A stretch of DNA of 64,000 nucleotides. It comes from Chrysaora quinquecirrha. Taxonomy: Eukaryota > Cnidaria > Scyphozoa > Semaeostomeae > Pelagiidae. Under the pieces are notes generated by a model. The model searched no databases. It saw nothing but the letters and a program-made list of their open reading frames with translations, and was not told the DNA's origin. Made by a program: the position numbers and the translations under genes. The DNA is taken from positions 1,903,943 to 1,967,942 of the forward strand of contig JACTAT010000010.1 in assembly GCA_014526335.1 (NCBI GenBank). The letters run 5' to 3'. Below are positions 24,201 through 36,400 of the stretch, one piece after another (the stretch's first letter is position 1; each line of letters begins with the position of its first letter).

Positions 24201-25162
24201 AATAGCAAAACCTGCAAAATACCCCTGAATATGTTCTAGGGGTAAATAAAGTGCTTTTCTATGAAAATGGATCGATTTTTAAGGAAAAATTTCCACCAAA
24301 AATCGCCAAAAGGCAAGTCTATAGCTTTGCCAAAAGGCCAAAATCGGGCAAAATCAGGGGTTTAGAAAACTCCATTTCTTCTTCAAAAAATAAGTAGCAA
24401 GACCTGCAAAATACCCCTTGAATATGTTCTTGGGGGTAAATAAAGTGCTTTTCTATGAAGATGGATTCATTTTTTAATAAAAAATTTTCACCCAAAAATC
24501 GCCAAAAAGGCAAGTCTATAGCCTTCCCAAATGGCCGAAAATCGGGCAAAATCAGGGTTTTGAAAAATCCCTTTTTTCTTCAAAAATAAATAGCAAAACC
24601 TGCAAAATACCCCCTGAATATGTTCTAGGGGGTAAATAAAGTGCTTTTCTGTGAAAATGGATCCATTTTTTAAGGAAAAATTTTCACCCAAAAATCGCCA
24701 AAAAGGCAAGTCTATAGCCTTGCCAAATTGCCGACAATTGGGCAAAATCAGGGGTTTTGAAAAATCCCTTTTTTCTTCAAAAATAAATAGCAAAACCTTC
24801 AAAATACCCCCTGAATATGCTCTAGGGGGTAAATAAAGTGCTTTTCTATCAAAATGGATTCATTTTTTAAAGAAAAATTTCCACCCAAAAATCGCCAAAA
24901 AGGCAAGTCTATAGCCTTGCCAAATGGCCGAAAATTGGGCAAAATCAGGGTTTTGAAAAATCCCTTTTTTCTTCCAAAATAAATAGCAAAACCTGCCAAA
25001 TACCCCCTGAATATGTTCTAGGGGGTAAATAAAGTGCTTTTCTATGGAAATGGATGCATTTTGGAAGGAAAAATTTCCACCCAAAAATAGCCAAAAAGGC
25101 AAGTCTATAGCCTTGCAAAATTTCCGAAAATCGGGCAAAATCAGGGATTTTGAAAAATCCCA
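9287..25162 (+). repeat. 196-bp satellite array, main left block (about 81 units)
   Basis: Head-to-tail copies of an AT-rich monomer of about 196 bp. Each carries the invariant core GGCAAGTCTATAGCCTTGCC and the segments AAATAGCAAAACCTGCC and GTAAATAAAGTGC. Subtypes differ at the segment after CTAT (GAAAATGGATCC, CAAAATGGATTC, GGAAATGGATCC, GAAGATGGATTC, GGAAATGGATGC) and at the following run. Subtypes recur in the same order, giving higher-order repeats: a dimer repeats at about 14360 and 14752, and a block at about 15.56-16.16 kb recurs at about 18.09-18.70 kb. The long minus-strand frames here are by-products of the repeat. Confidence 0.98.
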
Positions 25163-25495
25163 ACATTTTGGTGGCCAACCCGCCAAATTACGCCCAATTA
25201 GCCAACCCTCCTGCACTTGAATTGCAACCAAATTCTCTTTATTGTCTGGGAACGAGGGGAAGGAGAAAAATATATGACAATTTTTGCAGTATATGACAGT
25301 ATCGGCTGGACATCTTACCAACTTACCTACCCGGCTCTGCAGTGTTTTATTTTATTCTACAGCTTAGTTGCACCAAAAGCTTTTTCTGCAGGAAACTGGA
25401 AATAACTGGGACAGTTTATTGAATATGTTTAATCCAAGTCTAGGTGGAAATTGGTTTCTTATACTTTTTCAAAACACTCTGTTCAGTTGTAAAGG

Positions 25496-26045
25496 GGCAA
25501 GTTATAATGGGGAGGGGGGGTTATGAGGGAAAGTTCTTCATATCCTGTTCTTTATTTAAACTCCCGATTAAAAACCTGGAGCTCTTTTTCTCTTCCAATA
25601 TGATTGATTAAACAAAGGCAGAAAACAGTTAAGTGTTTCTTTTGTGCATGCAAATCATTTGATCAGTTGTTTTTTTTTTTTTTTTTTTGTGTTCTTTTTT
25701 TTTGCGGTTAATTTCCACAGCTTGTAATCTCAAGATGTTGTCCTTCTTTGGAACTGTCTGGGTGATTGTGCAAATTGTAAAGTCTGCACTTATAGGACAG
25801 AGCCTGCATGACATTGACAGTGTTTTAGTTTCAATGGCATCATGTAACTTTTTGTGCTGGGTATCCTAGCTAAAAAGGAGCAAGCTATAATGGGGGGGCT
25901 ATGAGGGAAAGTTCTTCATATCCTGTTTCTTATTTAAACTCCAGTTGAGCTCTTGTTCTTTTCGAAATGCCTGAGTAAACAAAGGCAGAAAACAGTTAGG
26001 TGCTTCTTTTGTGCATGCAACATCATTTGATCATGGTTTGTAACT
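25496..26045 (+). repeat. Direct duplication inside the 2.3-kb insert
   Basis: Two copies about 380 bp apart share TATGAGGGAAAGTTCTTCAT, then AACAAAGGCAGAAAACAGTTA and TGTGCATGCAA...ATCATTTGATCA. The copies differ by small indels, so the duplication is not recent. A T-rich homopolymer tract (25670-25688) follows the first copy. Confidence 0.85.
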
Positions 26046-27127
26046 GGTTGACATAAAGAGCCATAGAAGTGCGAGGAACTGTTCAGTACTTTACCAACTT
26101 TGAAAGGAAATCAATGAGGGCTAAAGAACAGTATGATCTATAATAAAGCACCTCTCTGTTCGATTGGGTTAACTAATCGAGACCTTGACCCTGGCCGTGA
26201 TGCTACCATGGCTGGGCTGAAACCCTGCCCACACTGAGCTTCTGACACCACGAGTCAGCTGGATTGCACCACTCATGACAGTACTGATTACAATACTGTA
26301 TAGTAGCATATCAAATCTTGAGTCTGCCGGCAAGTTCTTAAATACGGTTGGAAAATGTGAAGCCTTTCTGAAACTCAGAGCTGAAATTTAGTGGCCTGTT
26401 TCTCTATTGACCTGGATAGCTACAGCTGGGGAAATTACTTCCAAACTCTTGTCACTACCCTTCGTTTAGGGGTTGGGGGTGTTAGTTGTTGGGAGGACTC
26501 CATGTTCTGATACTTGGTCTATATCCCGCAAATCTGATGCCTTGCCTGTGGTAGAAGCAGTACCTATTATATAAGACTGGAAACTACTGGGAAAGAGATC
26601 TATGGCAAGCCTCTGCCTGGAAAACACATGAAGTTGCTACAATTTTTTCAGAAGACCTGAGGAAAATTCATTATGATGGGGGGTTGTAAATGACAACTAA
26701 AGGGGTGGTGTGGGGGGTGAGAGGGGGTAGGGGTGTGATGGTTAGAGGGGGTGAATTTGTGACATATTGTGCCATGATCAAATCGAAGCATCAATGATTC
26801 TTTAGACTGCTGCACTGATCTGGGTGTCAGGCGATCTTTATTGTGAACATAGTTATAAGTAAAAGGCACACCTATCTAGAAACAAGATGACTAACTGAAA
26901 GGAAATTGTTTATTCATGATCACAGTTGCTATTTTATCAGCGATACAGAGCTTACCGCAAAACTGTATAGAGAAATTTGAGCTCGAATTTTTGCCATCAG
27001 CGAAATAACACGGCCTGAAACCCGAGAAGATAAAGTTGCACTGTTGTTGTAAAATGCTTAAGCTCGACGGCGAAGATAAATTGCACTCCAAACAGCCTTT
27101 CTCGTCATATGTGTTATACTCTAGGGA

Positions 27128-27267
27128 CTATCGCAATCCTTCTTTTCGAGGAGGCGGAAGGCCACGCTCGGACGACTGACGCTTTTCGAGGAAATTCGGC
27201 CTCAATTCTTTCAGACACAGCGCCTTCTTGGACTTGACCTTTCGGGCAGCTTTTCTACTGTTCTTCA
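27128..27267 (-). other. Candidate small basic open frame (46 codons from the internal ATG)
   Basis: Minus-strand ATG at about 27265-27267, reading MKNSRKAARKVKSKK and then a KEGLR end before the stop. Base composition is noticeably richer in GC than the surroundings and the peptide is strongly basic. I do not recognise it. It could be a first coding exon, a nucleolar-type basic peptide or chance. No start context, domain or splice partner decides it. Confidence 0.25.
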
Positions 27268-27427
27268 TTGATATAAATGAGAATCTTAAGTCAAACTTGC
27301 ACAGTAATACCAAGTCTTCTGTTGCCCTTGAAATCTTCTGCCTGCATGGCAGATCCTTGCCATGAAAGAGGAAGAATTCCAGCCAATCACCGAAAGAGAT
27401 TGGAAACTAGACCTGGGCGTTAACAAA

Positions 27428-27449
27428 CATTTAGGCCAGGGCCTAAATG
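27428..27449. repeat. Palindrome at the right border of the 2.3-kb insert
   Basis: Arms CATTTAGGCC and GGCCTAAATG are perfect reverse complements separated by 2 bp (AG), ending about 10 bp before satellite sequence resumes. It may mark an element end. Confidence 0.7.
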
Positions 27450-27459
27450 GTTTCATTTC

Positions 27460-30400
27460 TCTTCAAAAATAAATAGCAAAACCTGCCAAATACCCCCTGA
27501 GTATGTTCTATGGGGTTAATAAAGTGCTTTTCTATCAAAATGGATTCATTTTTTAAGGAAAAGTTTCCACCCAAAAATGCCCAAAAAGGCAAGTCTATAG
27601 CCTTGCCAAATGGCCGAAAATCGGGCAAAATCAGGGTTTTGAAATATCCCTTTTTTCTTCAAAAATAAATAGCAAAACCTGCCAAATGCCCCCTGAATAT
27701 GTTCTAGGGGGAAATAAAGTGCTTTTCTATGGAAATGGATCCATTTTGGAAGGAAAAGTTTCCACCCAAAAATGCCCAAAAAGGCAAGTCTATAGCCTTG
27801 CCAAATGGCCGAAAATCGGGCAAAATCAGGGTTTAAAAATCCCATTTTTCTTCAAAATAAATAGCAAAACCTGCCAAATACCCCCTGAATAGGTTCTAGG
27901 GGTAAATAAAGTGCTTTTCTATGGAAATGGATCCATTTTGGAAGGAAAAGTTTCCACCCAAAAATGCCCAAAAAAGCAAGTCTATAGCCTTGCCAAATGG
28001 CCGAAAATCGGGCAAAATCAGGGGTTTGAAAAATCCCATTTTTCTTCAAAAATAAATAGCAAAACCTGCTAAATACCCCCTGAATAGGTTCTATGGGGTA
28101 AATAAAGTGCTTTTCTATGGAAATGGATCCATTTTGGAAGGAAAAGTTTCCACCCAAAAATGCCCAAAAAGGCAAGTCTATAGCCCTGCCAAATGGCCGA
28201 AAATCGGGCAAAATCAGGGTTTTGAAAAATCCCTTTTTTTCTTCAAAAATAAATAGCAAAACCTGCCAAATACACCCTGAATATGTTCTAGGAGGTAAAT
28301 AAAGTGCTTTTCTATCAAAATGGATTCATTTTTTAAGGAAAAATTTCCACCCAAAAATCGCCAAAAAGGCAAGTCTATAGCCTTGCCAAATGGCCGAAAA
28401 TCGGGCAGAATCAGGGTTTTGAAAAATCCCTTTTTTCTTCAAAAATAAATAGCAAAACCTACCAAATACCCCCTGAGTATGTTCTATGGGGTTAATAAAG
28501 TGCTTTTCTATCAAAATGGATTCATTTTTTAAGGAAAAGTTTCCACCCAAAAATGCCCAAATAGGCAAGTCTATAGCCTTGCCAAATGGCCGAAAATCGG
28601 GCAAAATCAGGGTTTTGAAAAATCCCTTTTTTTCTTCAAAAATAAATAGCAAAACCTGCCAAATACACCCTGAATATGTTCTAGGAGGTAAATAAAGTGC
28701 TTTTCTATCAAAATGGATTCATTTTTTAAGGAAAAATTTCCACCCAAAAATCGCCAAAAAGGCAAGTCTATAGCCTTGCCAAATGGCCGAAAATCGGGCA
28801 GAATCAGGGTTTTGAAAAATCCCTTTTTTCTTCAAAAATAAATAGCAAAACCTACCAAATACCCCCTGAGTATGTTCTATGGGGTTAATAAAGTGCTTTT
28901 CTATCAAAATGGATTCATTTTTTAAGGAAAAGTTTCCACCCAAAAATGCCCAAATAGGCAAGTCTATAGCCTTGCCAAATGGCCGAAAATCGGGCAAAAT
29001 CAGGGTTTTGAAAAATCCCTTTTTTCTTCAAAAATAAATAGCAAAACCTGCCAAATACCCCCTGAATTGGTTCTATGGGGTAAATAAAGTGCTTTTCTAT
29101 GGAAATGGATCCATTTTGGAAGGAAAAGTTTGCACCCAAAAATGCCCAAAAAGGCAAGTCTATAGCCTTGCCAAATGGCCGAAAATAGGGCAAAATCAGG
29201 GGTTTGAAAAATCCCATTTTTCTTCAAAAAAAAATAGCAAAACCTGCCAAATACCCCCTGAGTATGTTCTATGGGGTAAATAAAGTGCTTTTCTATCAAA
29301 ATGGATTCATTTTTTAAGGAAAAATTTCCACCCAAAAATCGCCAAAAAGGCAAGTCTATAGCCTTGCCAAATGGCCGAAAATCGGGCAAAATCAGGGTTT
29401 TGAAAAATCCTTTTTCTTCAAAATAAATAGCAAAACCTGCAAAATACCCCTGAATATGTTCTAGGGGTAAATAAAGTGCTTTTCTATGAAAATGGATCGA
29501 TTTTGTAAGGAAAAATTTCCACCTGAAAATCGCCAAAAAGGCAAGTCTATAGCTTTGCCAAAAGGCCGAAAATCGGGCAAAATCAGGGGTTTAGAAAACT
29601 CCATTTCTTCTTCAAAAAATAAGTAGCAAAACCTGCAAAATACCCCTTGAATATGTTCTTGGGGTAAATAAAGTGCTTTTCTATGAAGATGGATTCATTT
29701 TTAATAAAAATTTTCACCCAAAAATCGCCAAAAGGCAAGTCTATAGCCTTCCCAAATGGCCGAAAATCAGGCAAAATCAGGGGTTTGAAAAATCCCATTT
29801 TCTTCAAAATAAATAGCAAAACCTGCCAAATACCCCTGAATATGTTCTAGGGGTGAATAAAGTGCTTTTCTATGAAGATGGATTCATTTTTTAATAAAAA
29901 ATTTTCACCAAAAATCGCCAAAAAGGCAAGTCTATAGCCTTCCCAAATGGCCGAAAATCGGGCAAAATCAGGGTTTTGAAAAATCCCTTTTTTCTTCAAA
30001 AATAAATAGCAAAACCTGCAAAATACCCCCTGAAAATGTTCTAGGGGGTAAATAAAGTGCTTTTCTGTGAAAATGGATCCATTTTTAAGGAAAAATTTTC
30101 ACCCAAAATCGCCAAAAGGCAAGTCTATAGCCTTGCCAAATTGCCGAAAATTGGGCAAAATCAGGGTTTTGAAAAATCCTTTTTCTTTAAAATAAATAGC
30201 AAAACCTGCAAAATACCCCTGAATATGCTCTAGGGGTAAATAAAGTGCTTTTCTATGAAAATAGATCCATTTTTAAGGAAAAATTTCACCCAAAAATCGC
30301 CAAAAGGCAAGTCTATAGCCTTGCCAAATGGCCGAAAATAGGGCAAAATCAGGGATTTTGAAAAATCCTTTTGCTTCAAAATAAATAGCAAAACCTGCCA

Positions 30401-33400
30401 AATACCCCTGAATATGTTCTATGGGGTAAATAAAGTGCTTTTCTATCAAAATGGATTCATTTTTAAGGAAAAATTTCCACCAAAAATCGCCAAAAGGCAA
30501 GTCTATAGCCTTGCCAAATGGCCGAAAATCGGGCAAAATCAGGGTTTTGAAAAATCCTTTTTTTCTTCCAAAATAAATAGCAAAACCTGCCAAATACCCC
30601 CTGAATATGTTCTAGGGGGTAAATAAAGTGCTTTTCTATGAAGATGGATTCATTTTTTAATAAAAAATTTTCACCCAAAAGTCGCCAAAAAGGCAAGTCT
30701 ATAGCCTTCCCAAATGGCCGAAAATCGGGCAAAATCAGGGTTTGAAAATACCTTTTTCTTCAAAATAAATAGCAAAACCTGCCAAATACCCCTGAATATG
30801 TTCTAGGGGGTGAATAAAGTGCTTTTCTATGAAGATGGATTCATTTTTTAATAAAAAATTTTCACCAAAAATCGCCAAAAAGGCAAGTCTATAGCCTTCC
30901 CAAATGGCCGAAAATCGGGCAAAATCAGGGTTTTGAAAAATCCCTTTTTTCTTCCAAAATAAATAGCAAAACCTGCAAAATACCCCCTGAATATGTTCTA
31001 GGGGGTAAATAAAGTGCTTTTCTGTGAAAATGGATCCATTTTTTAAGGAAAAATTTTCACCCAAAAATCGCCAAAAAGGCAAGTCTATAGCCTTGCCAAA
31101 TTGCCGACAATTGGGCAAAATCAGGGGTTTTGAAAATCCCTTTTTTCTTCAAAAATAAATAGCAAAACCTGCAAAATACCCCCTGAATATGCTCTAGGGG
31201 GTAAATAAAGTGCTTTTCTATGAAAATGGATCCAATTTTTTAAGGAAAATTTCCACCCAAAAATCGCCAAAAAGGCAAGTCTATAGCCTTGCCAAATGGC
31301 CGAAAATCGGGCAAAATCAGGGATCTTGAAAAATCCCTTTTTGCTTCAAAAATAAATAGCAAAACCTGCCAAATACCCCCTGAATATGTTCTATGGGGTA
31401 AATAAAGTGCTTTTCTATTAAAATTGATTCATTTTTTAAGGAAAAATTTCCACCCAAAAATCGCCAAAAAGGCAAGTCTATAGCCTTGCCAAATGGCCGA
31501 AAATCGGGCAAAATCAGGGATTTTGAAAAATCCCTTTTTGCTTCAAAAATAAATAGCAAAACCTGCCAAATACCCCCTGAATATGTTCTAGGGGCTGAAT
31601 AAAGTGCTTTTCTATGAAGATGGATTCATTTTTTAATAAAAAATTTTCACCAAAAATCGCCAAAAAGGCAAGTCTATAGCCTTCCCAAATGGCCGAAAAT
31701 CGGGCAAAATCAGGGTTTTGAAAAATCCCTTTTTTCTTCAAAAATAAATAGCAAAACCTGCAAAATACCCCCTGAAAATGTTCTAGGGGGTAAATAAAGT
31801 GCTTTTCTGTGAAAATGGATCCATTTTTTAAGGAAAAATTTTCACCCAAAAATCGCCAAAAAGGCAAGTCTATAGCCTTGCCAAATTGCCGACAATTGGG
31901 CAAAATCAGGGGTTTTGAAAAATCCCTTTTTGCTTCAAAAATAAATAGCAAAACCTGCCAAATACCCCCTGAATATGTTCTATGGGGTAAATAAAGTGCT
32001 TTTCTATCAAAATGGATTCATTTTTTAAGGAAAAATTTCCACCCAAAAATCGCCAAAAAGGCAAGTCTATAGCCTTCCCAAATGGCCGAAAATCGGGCAA
32101 AATCAGGGGTTTGAAAAATCCCATTTTTCTTCAAAAATAAATAGCAAAACCTGCCAAATACCCCCTGAATATGTTCTAGGGGGTGAATAAAGTGCTTTTC
32201 TATGAAGATGGATTCATTTTTTAATAAAAAATTTTCACCAAAAATCGCCAAAAAGGCAAGTCTATAGCCTTCCCAAATGGCCGAAAATCGGGCAAAATCA
32301 GGGTTTTGAAAAATCCCTTTTTTCTTCAAAAATAAATAGCAAAACCTGCAAAATACCCCCTGAAAATGTTCTAGGGGGTAAATAAAGTGCTTTTCTATGA
32401 AAATGGATCCATTTTTTAAGGAAAAATTTTCACCCAAAAATCGCCAAAAAGGCAAGTCTATAGCCTTGCCAAATTGCCGACAATTGGGCAAAATCAGGGG
32501 TTTTGAAAAATCCCTTTTTTCTTTAAAAATAAATAGCAAAACCTGCAAAATACCCCCTGAATATGTTCTAGGGGGTAAATAAAGTGCTTTTCTATGAAAA
32601 TGGATCCATTTTTTAAGGAAAAATTTCCACCCAAAAATCGCCAAAAAGGCAAGTCTATAGCCTTGCCAAATGGCCGAAAATCGGGCAAAATCAGGGTTTT
32701 GAAAATCCTTTTTCTTCAAAATAAATAGCAAAACCTGCCAAATACCCCCTGAATATGTTCTAGGGGGTAAATAAAGTGCTTTTCTATCAAAATGGATCCA
32801 TTTTTTAAGGAAAAATTTCCACCCAAAAATCGCCAAAAAGGCAAGTCTATAGCCTTGCCAAATGGCCGAAAATCGGGCAAAATCAGAGGTTTAGAAAACT
32901 CCCTTTTTTCTTCAAAATAAATAGCAAAACCTGCCAAATACCCCCTGAATATGTTCTAGGGGGTAAATAAAGTGCTTTTCTATGAAAATGGATTCATTTT
33001 TAATAAAAATTTCCACCCAAAAATCGCCAAAAAGGCAAGTCTATAGCCTTGCCAAATGGCCGAAAATCGGGCAAAATCAGAGGTTTAGAAAACTCCCTTT
33101 TTTCTTCAAAAATAAATAGCAAAACCTGCCAAATACCCCCTGAATAGGTTCTAGGGGGTAAATAAGGTGCTTTTCTATGAAAATGGATCCATTTTTTAAA
33201 AAAAAATTTTCACCTAAAAATCGCCAAGAAGGCAAGTCTATAGCCTTGCCAAATTGCCGAAAATCGGGCAAAATCAGGGGTTTTGAAAACTCCCATTTTT
33301 CTTCAAAATAAATAGCAAAACCTGCAAAATACCCCTGAATATGTTCTAGGGGGTAAATAAAGTGCTTTTCCATCAAAATGGATCCATTTTTAAGGAAAAA

Positions 33401-36400
33401 TTTCCACCCAAAAATCGCCAAAAGGCAAGTCTATAGCCTTGCCAAATGGCCGAAAATCAGGCAAAATCAGGGTTTTGAAAAATCCTTTTTCTTCAAAATA
33501 AATAGCAAAACCTGCCAAATACCCCTGAATATGTTCTATGGGGTAAATAAAGTGCTTTTCTATTAAAATGGATTCATTTTTAAGGAAAAATTTCCACCCA
33601 AAAATCGCCAAAAGGCAAGTCTATAGCCTTGCCAAATGGCCGAAAATCAGGCAAAATCAGGGATTTTGAAAAATCCTTTTTCTTCAAAATAAATAGCAAA
33701 ACCTGCCAAATACCCCTGAATATGTTCTAGGGGTAAATAAAGTGCTTTTCTATCAAAATGGATTCATTTTTAAGGAAAAATTTTCACCAAAAATCGCCAA
33801 AAGGCAAGTCTATAGCCTTGCCAAATGGCCGAAAATCGGGCAAAATCAGGGTTTTGAAAAATCCTTTTTCTTCAAAATAAATAGCAAAACCTGCCAAATA
33901 CCCCTGAATATGTTCTAGGGGTAAATAAAGTGCTTTTCTATGAAAATGGATCCATTTTTTTTTCACCCAAAATCGCCAAAAAAATTTTGCCACCCAAAAA
34001 TCGCCAAAAAGGCATGTCTATAGCCTTGCCAAATGGCCGAAAATCGGGCAAAATCAGGGTTTTGAAAAATCCCTTTTTTCTTCAAAAATAAATAGCAAAA
34101 CCTGCCAAATACCCCCTGAATATGTTCTAGGGGTAAATAAAGTGCTTTTCTATCAAAATGGATGCATTTTTTAAGGAAAAATTTCCACCCAAAAATCGCC
34201 AAAAAGGCATGTCTATAGCCTTGCCAAATGGCCGAAAATCGGGCAAAATCAGGGTTTTGAAAAATCCTTTTTCTTCAAAATAAATAGCAAAACCTGCCAA
34301 ATACCCCTGAATATGTTCTAGGGGTAAATAAAGTGCTTTTCTATGAAGATGGATTCATTTTTAATAAAAATTTTCACCCAAAAATCGCCAAAAGGCAAGT
34401 CTATAGCCTTCCCAAATGGCCGAAAATCAGGCAAAATCAGGGTTTTGAAAAATACCTTTTTCTTCAAAATAAATAGCAAAACCTGCCAAATACCCCTGAA
34501 TATGTTCTAGGGGTAAATAAAGTGCTTTTCTATGAAAATGGATCCATTTTTAATAAAAATTTTCATCCAAAATCGCCAAAAGGCAAGTCTATAGCCTTGC
34601 CAAATTGCCGAAAATCGGGCAAAATCAGGGTTTTGAAAAATCCTTTTTCTTCAAAATAAATAGCAAAACCTGCAAAATACCCCTGAATATGTTCTAGGGG
34701 TAAATAAAGTGCTTTTCTATGAAAATGGATCCATTTTTAAGGAAAAATTTTCACCCAAAAATCGCCAAAAGGCAAGTCTATAGCCTTGCCAAATTGCCGA
34801 AAATTGGGCAAAATCAGGGTTTTGAAAAATCCTTTTTCTTCAAAATAAATAGCAAAACCTGCCAAATACCCCTGAATATGTTCTAGGGGTAAATAAAGTG
34901 CTTTTCTATCAAAATGGATCCATTTTTAAGGAAAAATTTCCACCCAAAAATCGCCAAAAGGCAAGTCTATAGCCTTGCCAAATGGCCGAAAATCAGGCAA
35001 AATCAGGGATTTTGAAAAATCCTTTTTCTTCAAAATAAATAGCAAAACCTGCCAAATACCCCTGAATATGTTCTATGGGGTAAATAAAGTGCTTTTCTAT
35101 CAAAATGGATTCATTTTTAAGGAAAAATTTCCACCCAAAAATCGCCAAAAGGCAAGTCTATAGCCTTGCCAAATGGCCGAAAATCAGGCAAAATCAGGGT
35201 TTTGAAAAATCCTTTTTCTTCAAAATAAATAGCAAAACCTGCCAAATACCCCTGAATATGTTCTAGGGGTAAATAAAGTGCTTTTCTATCAAAATGGATT
35301 CATTTTTAAGGAAAAATTTCCACCCAAAATCGCCAAAAGGCAAGTCTATAGCCTTGCCAAATGGCCGAAAATCAGGCAAAATCAGGGGTTTTGAAAAATC
35401 CTTTTTCTTCAAAATAAATAGCAAAACCTGCCAAATACCCCTGAATATGTTCTATGGGGTAAATAAAGTGCTTTTCTATCAAAATGGATTCATTTTTAAG
35501 GAAAAATTTCCACCCAAAAATCGCCAAAAGGCAAGTCTATAGCCTTGCCAAATGGCCGAAAATCGGGCAAAATCAGGGTTTTGAAAAATCCTTTTTCTTC
35601 AAAATAAATAGCAAAACCTGCCAAATACCCCTGAATATGTTCTATGGGGTAAATAAAGTGCTTTTCTATCAAAATGGATTCATTTTTAAGGAAAAATTTC
35701 CACCCAAAATCGCCAAAAGGCAAGTCTATAGCCTTGCCAAATGGCCGAAAATCAGGCAAAATCAGGGTTTTGAAAATCCTTTTTCTTCAAAATAAATAGC
35801 AAAACCTGCCAAATACCCCTGAATATGTTCTATGGGGTAAATAAAGTGCTTTTCTATCAAAATGGATTCATTTTTAAGGAAAAATTTCCACCCAAAAATC
35901 GCCAAAAGGCAAGTCTATAGCCTTGCCAAATGGCCGAAAATCGGGCAAAATCAGGGTTTTGAAAAATCCTTTTTCTTCAAAATAAATAGCAAAACCTGCA
36001 AAATACCCCCTGAATATGTTCTAGGGGGTAAATAAAGTGCTTTTCTATGAAAATGGATCGATTTTGAAAGGAAAAATTTCCACCCGAAAATCGCCAAAAA
36101 GGCAAGTCTATAGCTTTGCCAAAAGGCCGAAAATCGGGCAAAATCAGGGGTTTAGAAAACTCCATTTCTTCTTCAAAAAATAAGTAGCAAAACCTGCAAA
36201 ATACCCCTTGAATATGTTCTTGGGGGTAAATAAAGTGCTTTTCTATGAAGATGGATTCATTTTTTAATAAAAAATTTTCACCCAAAAATCGCCAAAAAGG
36301 CAAGTCTATAGCCTTCCCAAATGGCCGAAAATCAGGCAAAATCAGGGTTTGAAAATCCCTTTTTCTTCAAAATAAATAGCAAAACCTGGCAAATACCCTT

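Larger units (their letters stand above)
25163..27459. mobile_element. 2.3-kb non-satellite insertion splitting the array
   Basis: The array stops after GAAAAATCCC and resumes at TTCTCTTCAAAAATAAATAGC, consecutive bases of a normal monomer, so the insertion is in phase. The insert contains a direct duplication (25496-25670 and 25877-26045), a GC-richer stretch around 26.95-27.40 kb, and a 10-bp-arm palindrome at its right edge. No transposase or reverse transcriptase frame is visible. It could be a non-autonomous element or captured single-copy DNA. Confidence 0.6.

Noticed and set aside
32018..32836. The 272-codon minus-strand frame and dozens of similar 60-200-codon frames in the satellite as protein genes
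   Set aside because: They are periodic translations of the 196-bp repeat, change phase in each unit and are broken by indels in neighbouring units; no start context or domain.
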